Source: Nipponacmea schrenckii (lineage: Eukaryota > Mollusca > Gastropoda > Lottiidae). Taken from it: a stretch of DNA of 64,000 bases. Of this stretch, positions 13,270 through 36,880 are shown piece by piece. Location: assembly GCA_030562195.1 (NCBI GenBank), contig CM060200.1, positions 38,323,468 through 38,387,467 of the forward strand. Reading direction: 5' to 3'. The notes under the pieces were generated by a model. The model saw nothing but the letters and a program-made list of their open reading frames with translations, did not search any database and was not told the DNA's origin. A program made the translations under genes and the position numbers. The first letter of the stretch is position 1, and each line of letters opens with the position of its first letter.

Positions 13270-14347
13270 AGGAAAAAGATATACTTATCACAAAATTCGA
13301 CAAACAAAGCTTGGACCACAAAAAATGCAAGGAAGATCTAGAATCCAAACGCCAGCGTGTAGAAGTTCTTAATTCGGAAAACAAAAACTGTCATCAATCA
13401 ATTAACGAATTGTCCAAACAGCTAAAAAACGCCGGAAGAGAAAGTGAATCATTAAAAAAGGAATTACTGGACGTAACAAATTCCTTAGAAGCTAGTGTAA
13501 GAACTATTAGTGAACAGTCGCTTGAAATAAATCGAATAACTGCTGAAATGGAACCTGCCAGTTTGCCCCAAACACCCAAATCCAGCCAAACAAGCTCGGA
13601 ATCAAGCCGAAGAGAACCAACAAGGATGGCGGAAAGAAGAGCGAATTCAATGAAAATTATGGATAATAAAAGCTGTATGATCGTCGGTTCTTCCATCCTC
13701 AAGGATCTAATACCAAATCGTCTTGGTTTCAAAAGAACCACAGAAATAATAACTATTCGGGGTGGCAAAATTGAAGATGCTAGAATATTCATAGAGAGAT
13801 GCCAGTTGTCAACTAGAAAATGCTCTATAATATTCCTAATAGGTTCAAACAACGCCTGTAGTGACACCCCCCCTATAATGTGCAAATGACTATAACCAAC
13901 TGATCAAGACCACGAAAATGAAATATCCAAATTCAATGATCAAATTTGTTGAAATTCTTCAACGCAGCGACGTCGAAGTGGAGGTGACAGACAGCCTTAA
14001 TATCATGTTACAGTCTATCTGTAAATCCAATAACTGCGATTTTATTTATACCAAAGACTATATTCAAAACTAGAGAGGGTAAGCAAAAACAATATTTATT
14101 TCAAGATGGGGTATATTTGAACAGAAAGGGTTCGGCACAGCTGGCCAGACGCTTTAAATTAAGTTTAGGCATGCCAACAAGTCCATTAAATCATCCCAAT
14201 GACATGTTCAGCAGACAACGTATATCTTACTCTGACACTCGGTTTCCACCGCCTCCGTTTATGAGACCGCCTGTCAACAAGTATTTACGTACATCTGCAC
14301 TCAATGGCCACAGTGTTAAATATCAAACTAATCAAAACATAAACTGA
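13270..14347 (+). pseudogene. LINE ORF1 remnant: coiled coil plus SGNH hydrolase-like domain
   Basis: The open frame to 13889 has no ATG at its start and follows an in-frame TAG at 13265. Its first ~95 residues are a charged heptad-like coiled coil. Then comes CMIVGSSILKDLI (the GDS-like block I of SGNH hydrolases, with the nucleophile region), IRGGKIEDA, and IIFLIGSNNACSD (block III, the GxND region). After a frameshift near 13886 the frame continues with YNQLIKTTKMKYPNSMI to a stop near 14072. Another frame then gives DGVYLNRKGSAQLARRF, which resembles the final block (usually DxxH; here the histidine position is tyrosine), and a proline-rich tail to a stop at 14347. The protein would have bound element RNA in the family. 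This copy is broken. Confidence 0.8.
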
Positions 14348-14439
14348 CACATACTTTAAACGTTTCTTTGTTATTTGATATGTTTGTATACATTACCGAA
14401 ATTCTAATTGGTGTCTGTCATTTAACTACCTATTACCTT

Positions 14440-14962
14440 GTAATTCCCTTTTATCGGGGATATACTAGGAGATAAGACCTGTATTAACGCACAAGGCTGG
14501 AGTACAGTGGACTATGTTTTAACCGATCTCTTCCATTTTCAAAATATTCGCTGTTTAAGAATATCTTCATTAAGTTATTTATCCGACCACTGCCTGTTAT
14601 CCTGTACCATATATAAAACAATACCGAAAATAAACACTAAGAAAAACCACACCCCCCTCGAAAAGAGTAACTGTTTCAAACAGAATTTGAGCTTGAAGAA
14701 ATTTATCTGGAAATCTGACTCTGTCCGTATATTAGCAGAACACTTACAGCACCAACATATCCATAAACACCTTGATACATTCTTAAATACTTCTTATTCT
14801 AAATACTCTAAAAACGATATCCAGACAGCAACAAACTTCCTTTCCGATGTACTAATTGATGTTTCTAAATCATGCTCAAAAATTGCCACTGTGAACAATA
14901 GGAATAAAAAGAAAACCGGTGGTTTGACAGGGACTGTGCTCGCCTTAAGAGAGATATGTTGA
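14440..14962 (+). pseudogene. LINE ORF2 fragment: C-terminal end of EEP endonuclease and spacer
   Basis: The frame reads AQGWSTVDYVLTD, and 40 residues later SLSYLSDHCLLSCTI. The SDH triad and the S-x-x-DYVL motif are the last conserved blocks of apurinic-type EEP endonucleases in LINEs. Only about 150 bp separate the end of ORF1 from these blocks, so the first two-thirds of the endonuclease have been deleted. The frame then runs through a lysine-rich spacer to a break near 14962. Confidence 0.75.
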
Positions 14963-16788
14963 AAGCACTATACCAATACAATCAGAACAAACATAACAAT
15001 AATTTAAAGTTAATATATCTTAAACGCAAAAAAGAATACAAGAAGGTCAGCAAACATAAGAAAAAGAAATCAACAAATGAAATTTTAGATAAACTCGACC
15101 ATTTAAGTTCAAATAATCCAAAAGAATATTGGAAGTTAAAAACTCTCTAATCCAAGACAAAAAGTCAGTTTTAAACAATGAACCTTCAGTCACTTTAGAT
15201 GAATGGGAGAATCATTTCACCAAACTCTTAATACCAAAACAACCAAATTCTAAAATAGAAAATAAGTTAGATAAAAAAATCGAACATCTGTTAACCAATA
15301 ATGAAATAAACAAAACGCTTAACGATGAGATCTCTCTTTCCGAAATTAGAAAAACTTTTAAATCATTAAAGAAAAACAAATCTCCAGGACCTGACATAAT
15401 CATCAATGACATGTTACTGGCCTCTGTTGACACCATGATTAGGCACTATCATAAATTGTTTAATTTGATACTAGAGTCTGGTATTTTCCCTAAAACGTGG
15501 TCGGAATCATTACTTGTACCAATCCATAAGAAGGGTAATAAATCAGACCCCGGTAATTATCGGGGTATAGCTTAAGGAAGTTTTTTGTCGAAGGCATTCC
15601 TGTCTATCATCAATAGAAGGCAAATTAACCACCTGGAAGACGGTGATAAATTAGACACGGCTCAGTTCGGCTTCAGACAGAACCGCCGTACAGTTGATAA
15701 CATATTTGTTTTAAACACTATCATTAAAAAATATAAAAGCAAAAAAGAGCCTCTCTACATATTTCTTGTAGATTTCGCAAAAGCATTCGACACTATTTGG
15801 AGAAAGGGTTTGTTTTTCAAATTACTCAAACAAAATATAAATGGAAATACTTTAAATCTGATATCGTCTATTTACTCTTTGACAAAATACAAGGTCAAAA
15901 GCTCTGCGCGTCTCAGTAATCAAATTCATTCAAAAACAGGAGTGAAGCAGGGATGTGTCCTTAGTCCTACTTTATTCAACGTGTATATGAACGACCTACA
16001 AATATTTAGCTAGATCTTCTTCTTCCCTCCCAGTATTAAACGACCGCAACGTTTCCCATTTATTATTTGCCGAGTAATTTTTTCAAAATCACCTAATGGG
16101 TTACAAAATTCTATAAAAAACATTTCTGCAACGATTGGCAACTAAATCTCAACATTGAAAATCGAAAATTATGATATTCAACAAAAAATCTTCATATAAG
16201 TTTATATTTGGCGGCAAAAACATTTCTGTGGTCACCATGTATATATATCTGGGTATTTGTTTTACCAACAACGGATCTTTCAAATACGCAATCGCCGAAT
16301 TGTGTAAGAAAGCCAGGCGTGCATGGTTCTGTATAATGAACAACGTTTGTACGACTGACAATCTTCCTACTAAAGTCCTCCTCATGCTCTACAAAAGTGT
16401 CGTTAAACAAGTTGCTCTATATGGTTCAGACGTGTGGGAGTGGGATGTTGCAAAATCGAAAAAGGTTCGCTTTGACAATTGGGATAAATGTGAGTCCAAC
16501 AAAGTTACCATAAAAATTGCCAAACCAATTTTAGAATTACCCAAAAATGCATCAAATATTGGAGCCTTGTCTGAACTCTCACTTTTCCCAATCCAAACTG
16601 ATATTTATCTCCGTATGATCCTTTATCTAAAGAGACTACGTAACCCTGAAACTCAATTAAAAAACCCTCTTTTATACTCTGCCATGACTGATGACCTGAG
16701 CACTCAAAATTCTTGGACACAGACTGTCCTGTACCTCATTCAATATTTCAATATTGACATAAACCAAACTTCAAAGTCCATTAGATGA
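14956..16788 (+). pseudogene. LINE reverse transcriptase, inactivated
   Basis: Successive frames carry the RT blocks in order: KKNKSPGPDIIINDML, LVPIHKKGNKSDPGNYRGIA (stop TAA at 15573), AQFGFRQNRRTVDNIF, LVDFAKAFDTIW (block A with a catalytic aspartate) and GVKQGCVLSPTLFNVYMNDL (block B/4). The catalytic YADD-type block should follow near 16065; there the frame reads LLFAE and then a stop, so the aspartate pair is lost through a small deletion. Thumb-like sequence resumes at 16171 (YIYLGICFTNNGSF, then ARRAWFCIMNN) and runs to a stop at 16788. Confidence 0.88.
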
Positions 16789-17521
16789 ACAATGGAAAAA
16801 CATTTCGAAACAATTTACGTTGCCTCCATTCTTGGGGAAAATAGTAAATTACGAACTTACGGCAGATTTAAACCCCTCATTTCAACTCCAGCCCCCTACC
16901 CTTTCGCTATGAAAAATCAAAAAATTTAGAAAGCCTTAACACAGATCCGACTTAATACACACCCGTTAGAAATTGAGAGAGGTCGATATAGACATGTCCC
17001 TGTAGAAAATAGAATATGTCAGCACTGTGATCTTCATCAGGTTGAAGATGAACATCAGTTTCTAATAGTGTGTCCTAAATACAGCCAGCTCCGGGAGACC
17101 TATTTAACGCTAGTTTTTTCATATTATAAAAATGTATATACCAGTCTCTTGACATTATATTAAACCCGCCACCTGTCATAGCTAAAGATATTTCTCGTTT
17201 TGTGTTTTTTGCTCTTGAGGAACGTAAAAAGGTGCTATATGATGCTATAATCTGTATTATATTGTGTATTATTGTCTATTCAACAGTTACATATATGTAT
17301 ATATTACTTCATCTGTTCAATTATTGTACTGTTTATATAAGTATGCTGCCAAAGGGCAATGACACATGTGTTTTATATATTGCGTTGTTTTGTATTTTCT
17401 GCATGCCTTTCGTACTATATTCAATTATTCATGTTATTTTTAAAAAACAATGTAATGTTTTATCGATATTTGTATCCTGCCCACAAAGGGTGTATATGCA
17501 ATAAAATCTATCTTTCTATCT
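16789..17521 (+). pseudogene. LINE ORF2 C-terminus and 3' tail
   Basis: Around 16977-17105 the frame reads RGRYRHVPVENRICQHC and then VEDEHQFLIVCPKYSQL, a CxxC...H...C region found at the C-terminus of many invertebrate LINE proteins. A frame near 17200-17245 continues with FFALEERKKVLYDA. The element closes with AATAAAATCTATC and short ATCT repeats. The 13-bp CTACGCATAATTT occurs at about 17519 and again at about 17551, possibly from target-site or tail slippage. Confidence 0.7.
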
Positions 17522-17524
17522 ACG

Positions 17525-20500
17525 CATAATTTTAAGTCTCATTTAACTACGCATAATTTAGTTCAATCTGAGAATGTTGATTTTTTATGTAATAATTTAA
17601 AAGCTCTGTCACAGCCATATGAATTTGTAATTGTCTTGTAATGTTCTGATTTAAGACATATTTAAATTATTAAGAGAAGATTTTCAATTATCAGTTGGTA
17701 GAGTTCAGACAAACTTAGGAAATATTAGCGTGTAAGCAACTGACGATGGACGAAATTCTATTCAAGTTTGTAATAAAGGGAGACAACAGATATCAGTATT
17801 TAAAACTACAAAGGAATAGTAGGCCTAGGTTTTCAAGGTTTTCAAGTAGATCTTCTGGTGATCGAAATAAATAAACGAAGACGGTTTCCTCAATCTACTT
17901 AACTCCGATCATTTCATATTCTTTTCAGAATAATTATTATCAGGTTTTACAAGATTAAGGGAATTTCATCTCGAAATAGGGACACAAGTGTTACTGTTTT
18001 TACTAAAATTTCTATTTCCGAAAGGTGTTGTAACGGGGGGCGGGGGGGGGGGGGGCATCCACGACTTGTAGAGGTAACGTTCGCTTCCAGCTAATATATA
18101 TCGCAAACTAGGTAGTTGTTGATATTCGTAGTTGATAATTGGATTAGTTCAAATTAGATGATTCTAGGCTGGTGTTTGGTTGTTGATAATTCTTGGGATC
18201 TGGTCGGGACGAATGACATGGCGGTGAAACTCGACCCAGGATGGTGTGGTGTAATTTACTCAATCGTCTTCATTCTTCCAAACTCGTTCTGGTCATGGTT
18301 ATTCTTGTTAATTAATATTCGAATGGTAGATATAGGTTTGGTTTGGGTTGATTATCTGATAAAAGTTCGAAAACTGAAAAAAAAAAAAACCACTTATTCG
18401 GTTCTTGACAGATTTGGTAATAGGCTAAATTGGTCGACGAGTTCCATTGCCGTATACCAGTAGTCTGTGGTTGTCTGACAGTTTCTTACGAGTGGGTTTC
18501 AGTTCAGTGCATTGAATAATACATTCGACCTTGTTGCGACTTGGTCGCACCGACATTCTATAGCGTTGAACCGATGGTCTTGCAGTAAGTTGTTATTTCA
18601 GCGTCTTCAACGGTATAGCCTTTTATAACATGGGATTCAAGCAATAAAGCGCCCTCAAATAATGTAATTTTAGCATTCAGACTATGCAGGACTTAATCTG
18701 GCAGAACTGCAATTGTGTTAATTTGGCAACACTGTAAGTACTTTCACACCTTCACCGTTCAAAATAGGAGAGTTCCAAAAATTTATTCTCATCGTAAGTA
18801 TATTGAAATGACCTTTTAACCAATCAAATACATAAACATTTTATCTTGTTGGTTAATGTTTTTACGCTCTATATATTGATTTTAAGAAATAATAAATAAA
18901 TGCAAGAAATCCAGTATAATTCTCTGCAGAGAAGGAGTTATCTCCCATGAGATAAACATTGTCGAGATCATCCAGATATAAATTTATAAAGTACCAGTGA
19001 GAATAACAATACAAAACTGAAGAGGGCTATGACTCAAAATTAATTTTCTTCCTTGTTGCGAAAACGTATGCAGTTGAATAAAACTAAAAAGAAAAGGTTG
19101 TTTAAGTTTGTTTCAAGGTATTGTTTATCCTTTAAAATAATTAGTAATCAACCCTTCTCAATATTTAGTTTTTAAAATCCAAAAAGTTTTAAAGATTATT
19201 TTTATGAATTATTGTCATGATGAGCTGTCAATGTCATTTAATATCAAGAAAGTGTATTAACTGAGACTTTTTAGGCCTATTATCTGTAGGCTACATCTAC
19301 CATATGATAACCCTGACTCACACTTTGTCAGTCATTTTCTTTTTATAAAGTCTACCATAAAAATTAAAAAAATTAGGTCTGATTCCTAGGCCCGTGCTTT
19401 CCCGGAACTACGAGATAGTAGTTTCCCCCCCTCTATCAAAATTTTAATTGTTTACACAGACTGTAATTACGGATGAATGCGAGAATGGATTCACAAAAGT
19501 GGAACAGGAAAAGGAACTTCCTACATCCTGAAATTTGATTGAATTCCCAGTTTAAGTTTAGAGTATAATTTATCTTGGTTTAATTCTGGATTCTAAAGTG
19601 GATTAATTATTTGCTACAGGTAGGGCTACTGATATTAAGCATTTAGATATCACAAGTTGAAGGGTATGTGGTAAGTTATGTAATAAGTAGGCTAAGCATA
19701 TTCACACAAGTGATAGTAAACAATACTTCCTAGTTCCATAAATAGAATTTTAACATTACCGGTTGTTTAGAGTTTAGCTCAGGTTATCTCCTGCGGAGTT
19801 TGGTATTGTTTTTGAATAGGCCTATATGAAAATAGTCTCTAGAAGTGCTAGAAATGTATATTATTCCTTCAAAAGTATTTCTTTCAAATTAGGAGTTTAC
19901 CTTCTATTTTCTATATAAAGCAGTCTCAAGAAATGACAGGTTCTCTTTTTAACTTTTAAACATGGAGAATTCTAGACACTAACTGATTGGTGAGCTGTGT
20001 AAACTATTACTATTAAACTTTGTTTAAAATTCTTTGTTTCTTGGCTAAAGTATGATTGGTTAAAAGAATAGCGAAAACTTAACTTTAGCTTTTTGATTTT
20101 AGTGTTCCAATGGTCATATTGGTCAGTCACTGAAATTGCGTTTTTATTAACCAATCAGATTACTGTATTTCTTAAAATCTGGATTGTATCTTTGTTAAAA
20201 TTTTGTGAAACTAAAGTCGGACAGATCAGTTTTCTCTAAGCGTTTTTGATATCATGTACTTTCAGACCACATAACACTGCAATGTTTATATTATTAAAAC
20301 AATAAATCACATGGTGATAAACACACCTTTCTTTAGTTCATTTAGTGTTGCAACAATTATACTATTAACCAAAGGGTATGTTTTCATGGTTATCAGTATG
20401 ACTTGAGGCGATCGTGTATAAGTCAAGTTGAAAGAGAGCATTTCCAACAGAAGTATTTGCAACCTGTGTGGAATTAATATTTCATAGAATTGAGTATAAA

Positions 20501-21381
20501 TTATTAAAACGCCTGTGTCAAGAATATATAATCTGTTCCAGTCTGAATGAAATTGCGTCATTCTGTTTAAGTAATTCTGTTATTTCCTAGTCGACTTATA
20601 TTACTCAGATGAATGTATCGACAGAGAGCACTAGGCTTGTAATTTAATGTTAGTGGGTACCTGGGTATTTTACTGACTCCTTGGTTCCTGGTTCAAAGTA
20701 GGTCATATCTTCTTTGGTACTCATTTTGACTTTATGCAGTTTTGTTAACTCTGTGTTACCCCTGGAAATCGTGCTCTTTTGATCTTAATTTACTAGGTAA
20801 AAATAACCCAGGTACAAAAATACGCTAACCCTTTCAACACTAATTTGATTATCATTACTGTATTATAGAATCCGGTACTTCGTTATCTTAATTTTCAATA
20901 ATGAAAATCAGGTTCCTTCATTAACTGCCTTTACTATAGTACCGGTATCCGAATTTTCAGACTTAAGGCTGATTTGAATCAATGTCAAATTATTTATCAG
21001 GCTGTAATGATGCATGGTACATTGATCAAATTACCAGATTTTATTCAGGAAATACTTGTCAAGCTGCACCAAATCTTTAACTGATAACAGTAAAGTGTAA
21101 ATAATGCCTTGATGACTCTATCCCTCATCTTTAAATGATGAGTTGATTGTCTAGAGCAATCAGCAATCTGATAATATTGTGAGTTAATGATGAAATTTAA
21201 GATATTTTGTATGTTAATATTAACTAGGTCTAGAGGATGTGAAAAAATATAATCATTCTTTGTGATAAAATTTTAAAGCACTTTTACCACATTGTTTTTA
21301 TTACCAGGTGCGTTAATCTGAATTTATTTGAATGAATTCTATGGTTTTAATGTAGTATTATGTTAAAGTTAGTAATAAAAA
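17525..21381. other. gene-free stretch between LINE and 29-bp array
   Basis: No exon recognised. It contains a poly-G tract at about 18036-18055 and a diverged MITE copy at 20035-20215, annotated separately. The 101-codon ORF at 18158-18463 has no recognisable domain. Confidence 0.4.
20035..20215. mobile_element. MITE remnant (family C, diverged copy)
   Basis: Shares with 37432-37582 the ordered blocks TTTTAGTGTTCCA, TTGGTCAGTCACT or its variant, CCAATCAG.TTACTGTATTTCT and TTTGTTAAAATT.TTGTGAAAC. The right end keeps the GTGAAAC terminus. The left terminus is not preserved. Confidence 0.6.
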
Positions 21382-21578
21382 TAGAGCTGTAAGGTGGTTG
21401 GGTTTAATTATAGAGCTGTAAGGTGGTTGGGTTTAATTATAGAGCTGTAAGGTGGTTGGGTTTAATTATAGAGCTGTAAGGTGGTTGGGTTTAATTATAG
21501 AGCTGTAAGGTGGTTGGGTTTAATTATAGAGCTGTAAGGTGGTTGGGTTTAATTATAGAGCTGTAAGGTGGTTGGGTT
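21382..21578 (+). repeat. 29-bp tandem array, seven near-identical copies
   Basis: The unit begins TAGAGCTGTAAGGTGGTTGG and ends GTTTAATTA. Starts fall exactly every 29 bp from 21382 to 21556, and I see no substitutions between copies; the last is truncated. Such uniformity implies recent expansion or ongoing conversion, or an assembly collapse. Confidence 0.95.
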
Positions 21579-23505
21579 ATCTGTTAAAGATAAAAATTTG
21601 TTGAATATTTGCACCATTTGCTTCGAAGATCCATATTGACAAAATAAAGAATTTAGTTAGGTCAGTACATTTGTTAGTTAAAAGATGTGGTTAATGTGCC
21701 TGGTAGAGTTAGAGATACTTAAGACCAATAATTCTGGAAATCTTACTATTTCTTAGGTACTGGTTTCATAAAAATTGAATATGAACTAATCAAGGAAGAC
21801 TAAACAGTCATTTTGTGATTAGCTTATTCCTTTATTACCAAATATTTGGTTATTATTAATTCGGTCAGTGGCATAGTTAGGGGGCCATTTGGCCATGTTA
21901 TTACCTGTATTAGAATCTATCTGGGACTTTAAAGGATTATAAAAGGCAAATGAGACAAGGACAAATATGTATATGGTTAGTTTCAATTGACAAGAGATTT
22001 TCATTTATATTTACTTTTCCTAAATGTCATTAGACATTGGACACTTTGAAATTAATACCAGTTGATGGATAGATCATTTCTGGTTTAATGAAGTACTTGA
22101 CAGGCTGGTACAGGTAGTGGTATCAATTGAATATTGAATGTACTTGACAGGCTGGTACAGGTAGTGGTATCAATTGAATATTGAATGTACTTTACTAATT
22201 TCTGGAAGCTTCTAGATATGTTTTCTATGTGAAAAGACACCTGAATGAAAATGTTAGTGGTGAATATCTTATAATATTTAAAGTCAAGCTGAATATGCAT
22301 GTATAACATGACTTGTCAGTGAAATGTAACATACCTTATTGTTATTATGAAATTGAAATTATGAATCAATGTTAGTATAAGGGTGTATTGAGTATCAGTG
22401 AAGGTCTGGCCTAGGTTTGCGTATATCAATAGTAAAGCTATGTGAGTATTCGTGTGAAAATAAAATATTAGTATGATTTTTATACTCTCACATGAAATAA
22501 GGAAATATATATTGTCGTCACCCATGTTTGTCTCTCTGTCCACTAAATAATTGATTTCCGTTGCTAGCTATGAAGAAATTTTTGTGTATACATTGGAAGT
22601 TTATTTTGAGGTATGGATAAATGGCTTTTCACTATTAAGGAGATTTGGTAGTTGTGGAACTAAATAGTGTTTAGAAAGAGATTGGGATCTTGTTGAAAAT
22701 AATTTGATATTATATGGATGATATGATATAATATTCTTTTATGAAAATTTAATGTAAAAAATCATTATCAATTGAAATGTTTTTTTTTCCCAAAAGTTTG
22801 CTATCTTATAGATATGAAATGCTCTGATATTAAGGAAGTTTATAACCTATATTTTACAGATAGGATAATGATGAAAGTACTTGATAAATTGGTAATTTTG
22901 TATAAATATTGAACAATAAGGACCATTGTAATGAATTAACCTAGTTAAACAAGACTATAGTAAGAGACAATAATTATTTTTGATATAGACTTCTGTTTAT
23001 TCTCTTTAACAAATTTATCACTTGAGAACGTTACCTGTATGTGTTATGAAATGTGTTTGAAGTCTATATCCATAATAACTGTTGTCTCTGAATATGCAAT
23101 GATACTTCTAAATTTCTTACAAGGATTATTTGATTTAGTTTATAATATAAATATAAGTATACTGTCATTTTCTGGCTTAAAGCCAAATTTCAAATAGGAA
23201 GTAAAAATAAACAAACAAAATTATGTTGTTACTTTTAGCAATTAAAATATTTTAAATGGAATCATATAGACTGTAATGTTATTCTGAAATATCATCAGAG
23301 ACTTGTGGTATGTTACTTCTATTTATATTATGTCATAGACTAGTCAGGTGTGCCAAGTCGGCTAAAGTACATATCTAAAAAAATTATTTGTGTCAAAAAG
23401 ATAAAATCAGACAGAGCATATTTGTTTTCATTGTAGAATTAAATAAAGGAACCTTGCCAAATGTAATATTAAAACTATGTGAATAGATATCATCAACAGT
23501 AAATC
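21579..23505. other. SYK upstream flank
   Basis: AT-rich DNA upstream of the SYK start codon. No coding exon was recognised. Non-coding 5' exons of SYK may lie here, but no donor-bounded 5' UTR exon can be assigned by eye. Confidence 0.4.
22093..22186 (+). repeat. 47-bp direct duplication
   Basis: Two adjacent copies of a 47-bp segment starting GTACTTGACAGGCTGGTACA, at 22093 and 22140, appear identical. Confidence 0.9.
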
Positions 23506-35564
<12,059 letters not shown>

Positions 35565-36570
35565 AATGAGGAATTCTGTGTATTTAAATTGTTTGAGATA
35601 TATTCAGCCTCTATCATTTTCTATGCAAGTTTTTGGGATCCGTTATAATGAAAATTGTGCCATTTAGCACCTGTGTTATTGGGTGTGCCTTTATAAAGAC
35701 AATCTCACTTTATATAAACATTATTAGTTGTTTTTATTAACTCTTTATTACTTGTCAAAAACCTAAATGTTAGAATAGGTAGGACTTAGTGTGTTAAGGG
35801 GTATCAGATCACTGCTATTTTACGAGTTCCATAACAGAAAAAGTTAAAAGAGTTTTTCAAGCAGATCTTTTGATCCCCAATATTTTCAATATACACACCA
35901 AGGTCAGCAAATTGTATAAACTACAGCATTAATGTTTATAAAACATTTCTTCATTGATAAAAATTATATTTATATTGCTATTGCTCAAATGCCTTAACTT
36001 TGAAAGTTCTTTATATTGTGTTCATGTTATCATTTCATAATGTTTTTGTCTTGGCCTTTGATTTCACTAGTTAAGGGGTAAATAGTAGTTTTCCTACTAA
36101 TTATGTGGGTAGTGTACTGCCTTTTTCTACAGAAATGTTGGCTATTTATATTTTCTGTCTTTTTAAACTGTACAATATAACTGTAGTCAATTATATTTAA
36201 CTTATATACATTATTATGATAAATCTGTTTATATATTTTTATACAAGGTGGCACAATTAAAGCTGAATTAAGCTCTTTGTAAATAGTAACATCTTTGAAG
36301 TAGAACAAACATTGCTCTTTTAAATCAAAAGATTTTTAACGAAATCAACCTAAGCTGAATTGAGCTCTCTTTCAATATCTTCTAAGATAGAAGAAGCTGA
36401 ACTGTACACGTTAATCTGTATATGTACATCTGTACATGTAAATCTGTATATAATTATTAGTATAATATAACTTTTCCAGAGTTTTATAGTTCTACTATTG
36501 TTATTGTCATCAAGTGTATATGAAACTATGTATAGTTCTTATCAAAAATAAAAGACACAAATGTAGTTTG
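35565..36570 (+). other. SYK: SYK 3' untranslated region (predicted)
   Basis: The first AATAAA I could find after the stop codon is at 36546-36551, giving a 3' UTR of about 1 kb. The site directly precedes a MITE copy. No transcript evidence is available. Confidence 0.5.
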
Positions 36571-36584
36571 GTAGAGATTATGGT

Positions 36585-36880
36585 GATGCTGCGTCTTAGC
36601 ATGAACATAACATTTTACTTCTCAGGAATGGTCAATATGAGTATATTCATCAGTGAACTTATAGGTGTCATAAAGTAACATAATTCCTTAAAATCTGGAA
36701 AACTCACAACACTAAATCATTTTTGATAAACGCTTAATCAATTTATTAAGCGTTTTTCAATAATCAAATGCATCTTTATGGATAATTACTTAGTTTTTTT
36801 GGATATTAATTGGTTTTCTGTTCTTTATGGCAGCAGATTTTTAAATTTCTATCTTCATTCTAAGTCCTAGTATCCCTTTA
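36585..36880. mobile_element. MITE family A, copy 2
   Basis: Aligned by eye with 30240-30555: shared CTTAGCATGAACATAA, AGGAATGGTCAATATGAGTA, TTTTTCAATAATCAAATGCA, GATAATTACTTAGTTTTTT and TATCCCTTTAA at the right end. It carries an extra internal segment (ATAAAGTAACATAATTCC) absent from copy 1. Confidence 0.8.

Larger units (their letters stand above)
13265..17521 (+). mobile_element. Degenerate non-LTR retrotransposon (LINE) with SGNH-type ORF1 and EN-RT ORF2
   Basis: The order is ORF1 remnant (coiled coil, then SGNH/esterase-like), the C-terminal end of an EEP endonuclease, reverse transcriptase, a cysteine/histidine region, and a 3' tail of short ATCT-type repeats at about 17503-17521. An SGNH domain in ORF1 is known from CR1-type and related LINEs. 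The exact clade cannot be fixed by eye. At least two frameshifts in ORF1, several frame breaks in ORF2, a nonsense codon in the RT and a destroyed catalytic box show that the copy is dead. Most of the endonuclease N-terminus is missing, which implies an internal deletion. Confidence 0.9.

Noticed and set aside
13394..13885. 163-codon minus-strand ORF
   Set aside because: Antisense shadow of LINE ORF1.
18158..18463. 101-codon ORF with hydrophobic middle
   Set aside because: No family resemblance, and it ends in a poly-A-derived lysine run; probably chance.
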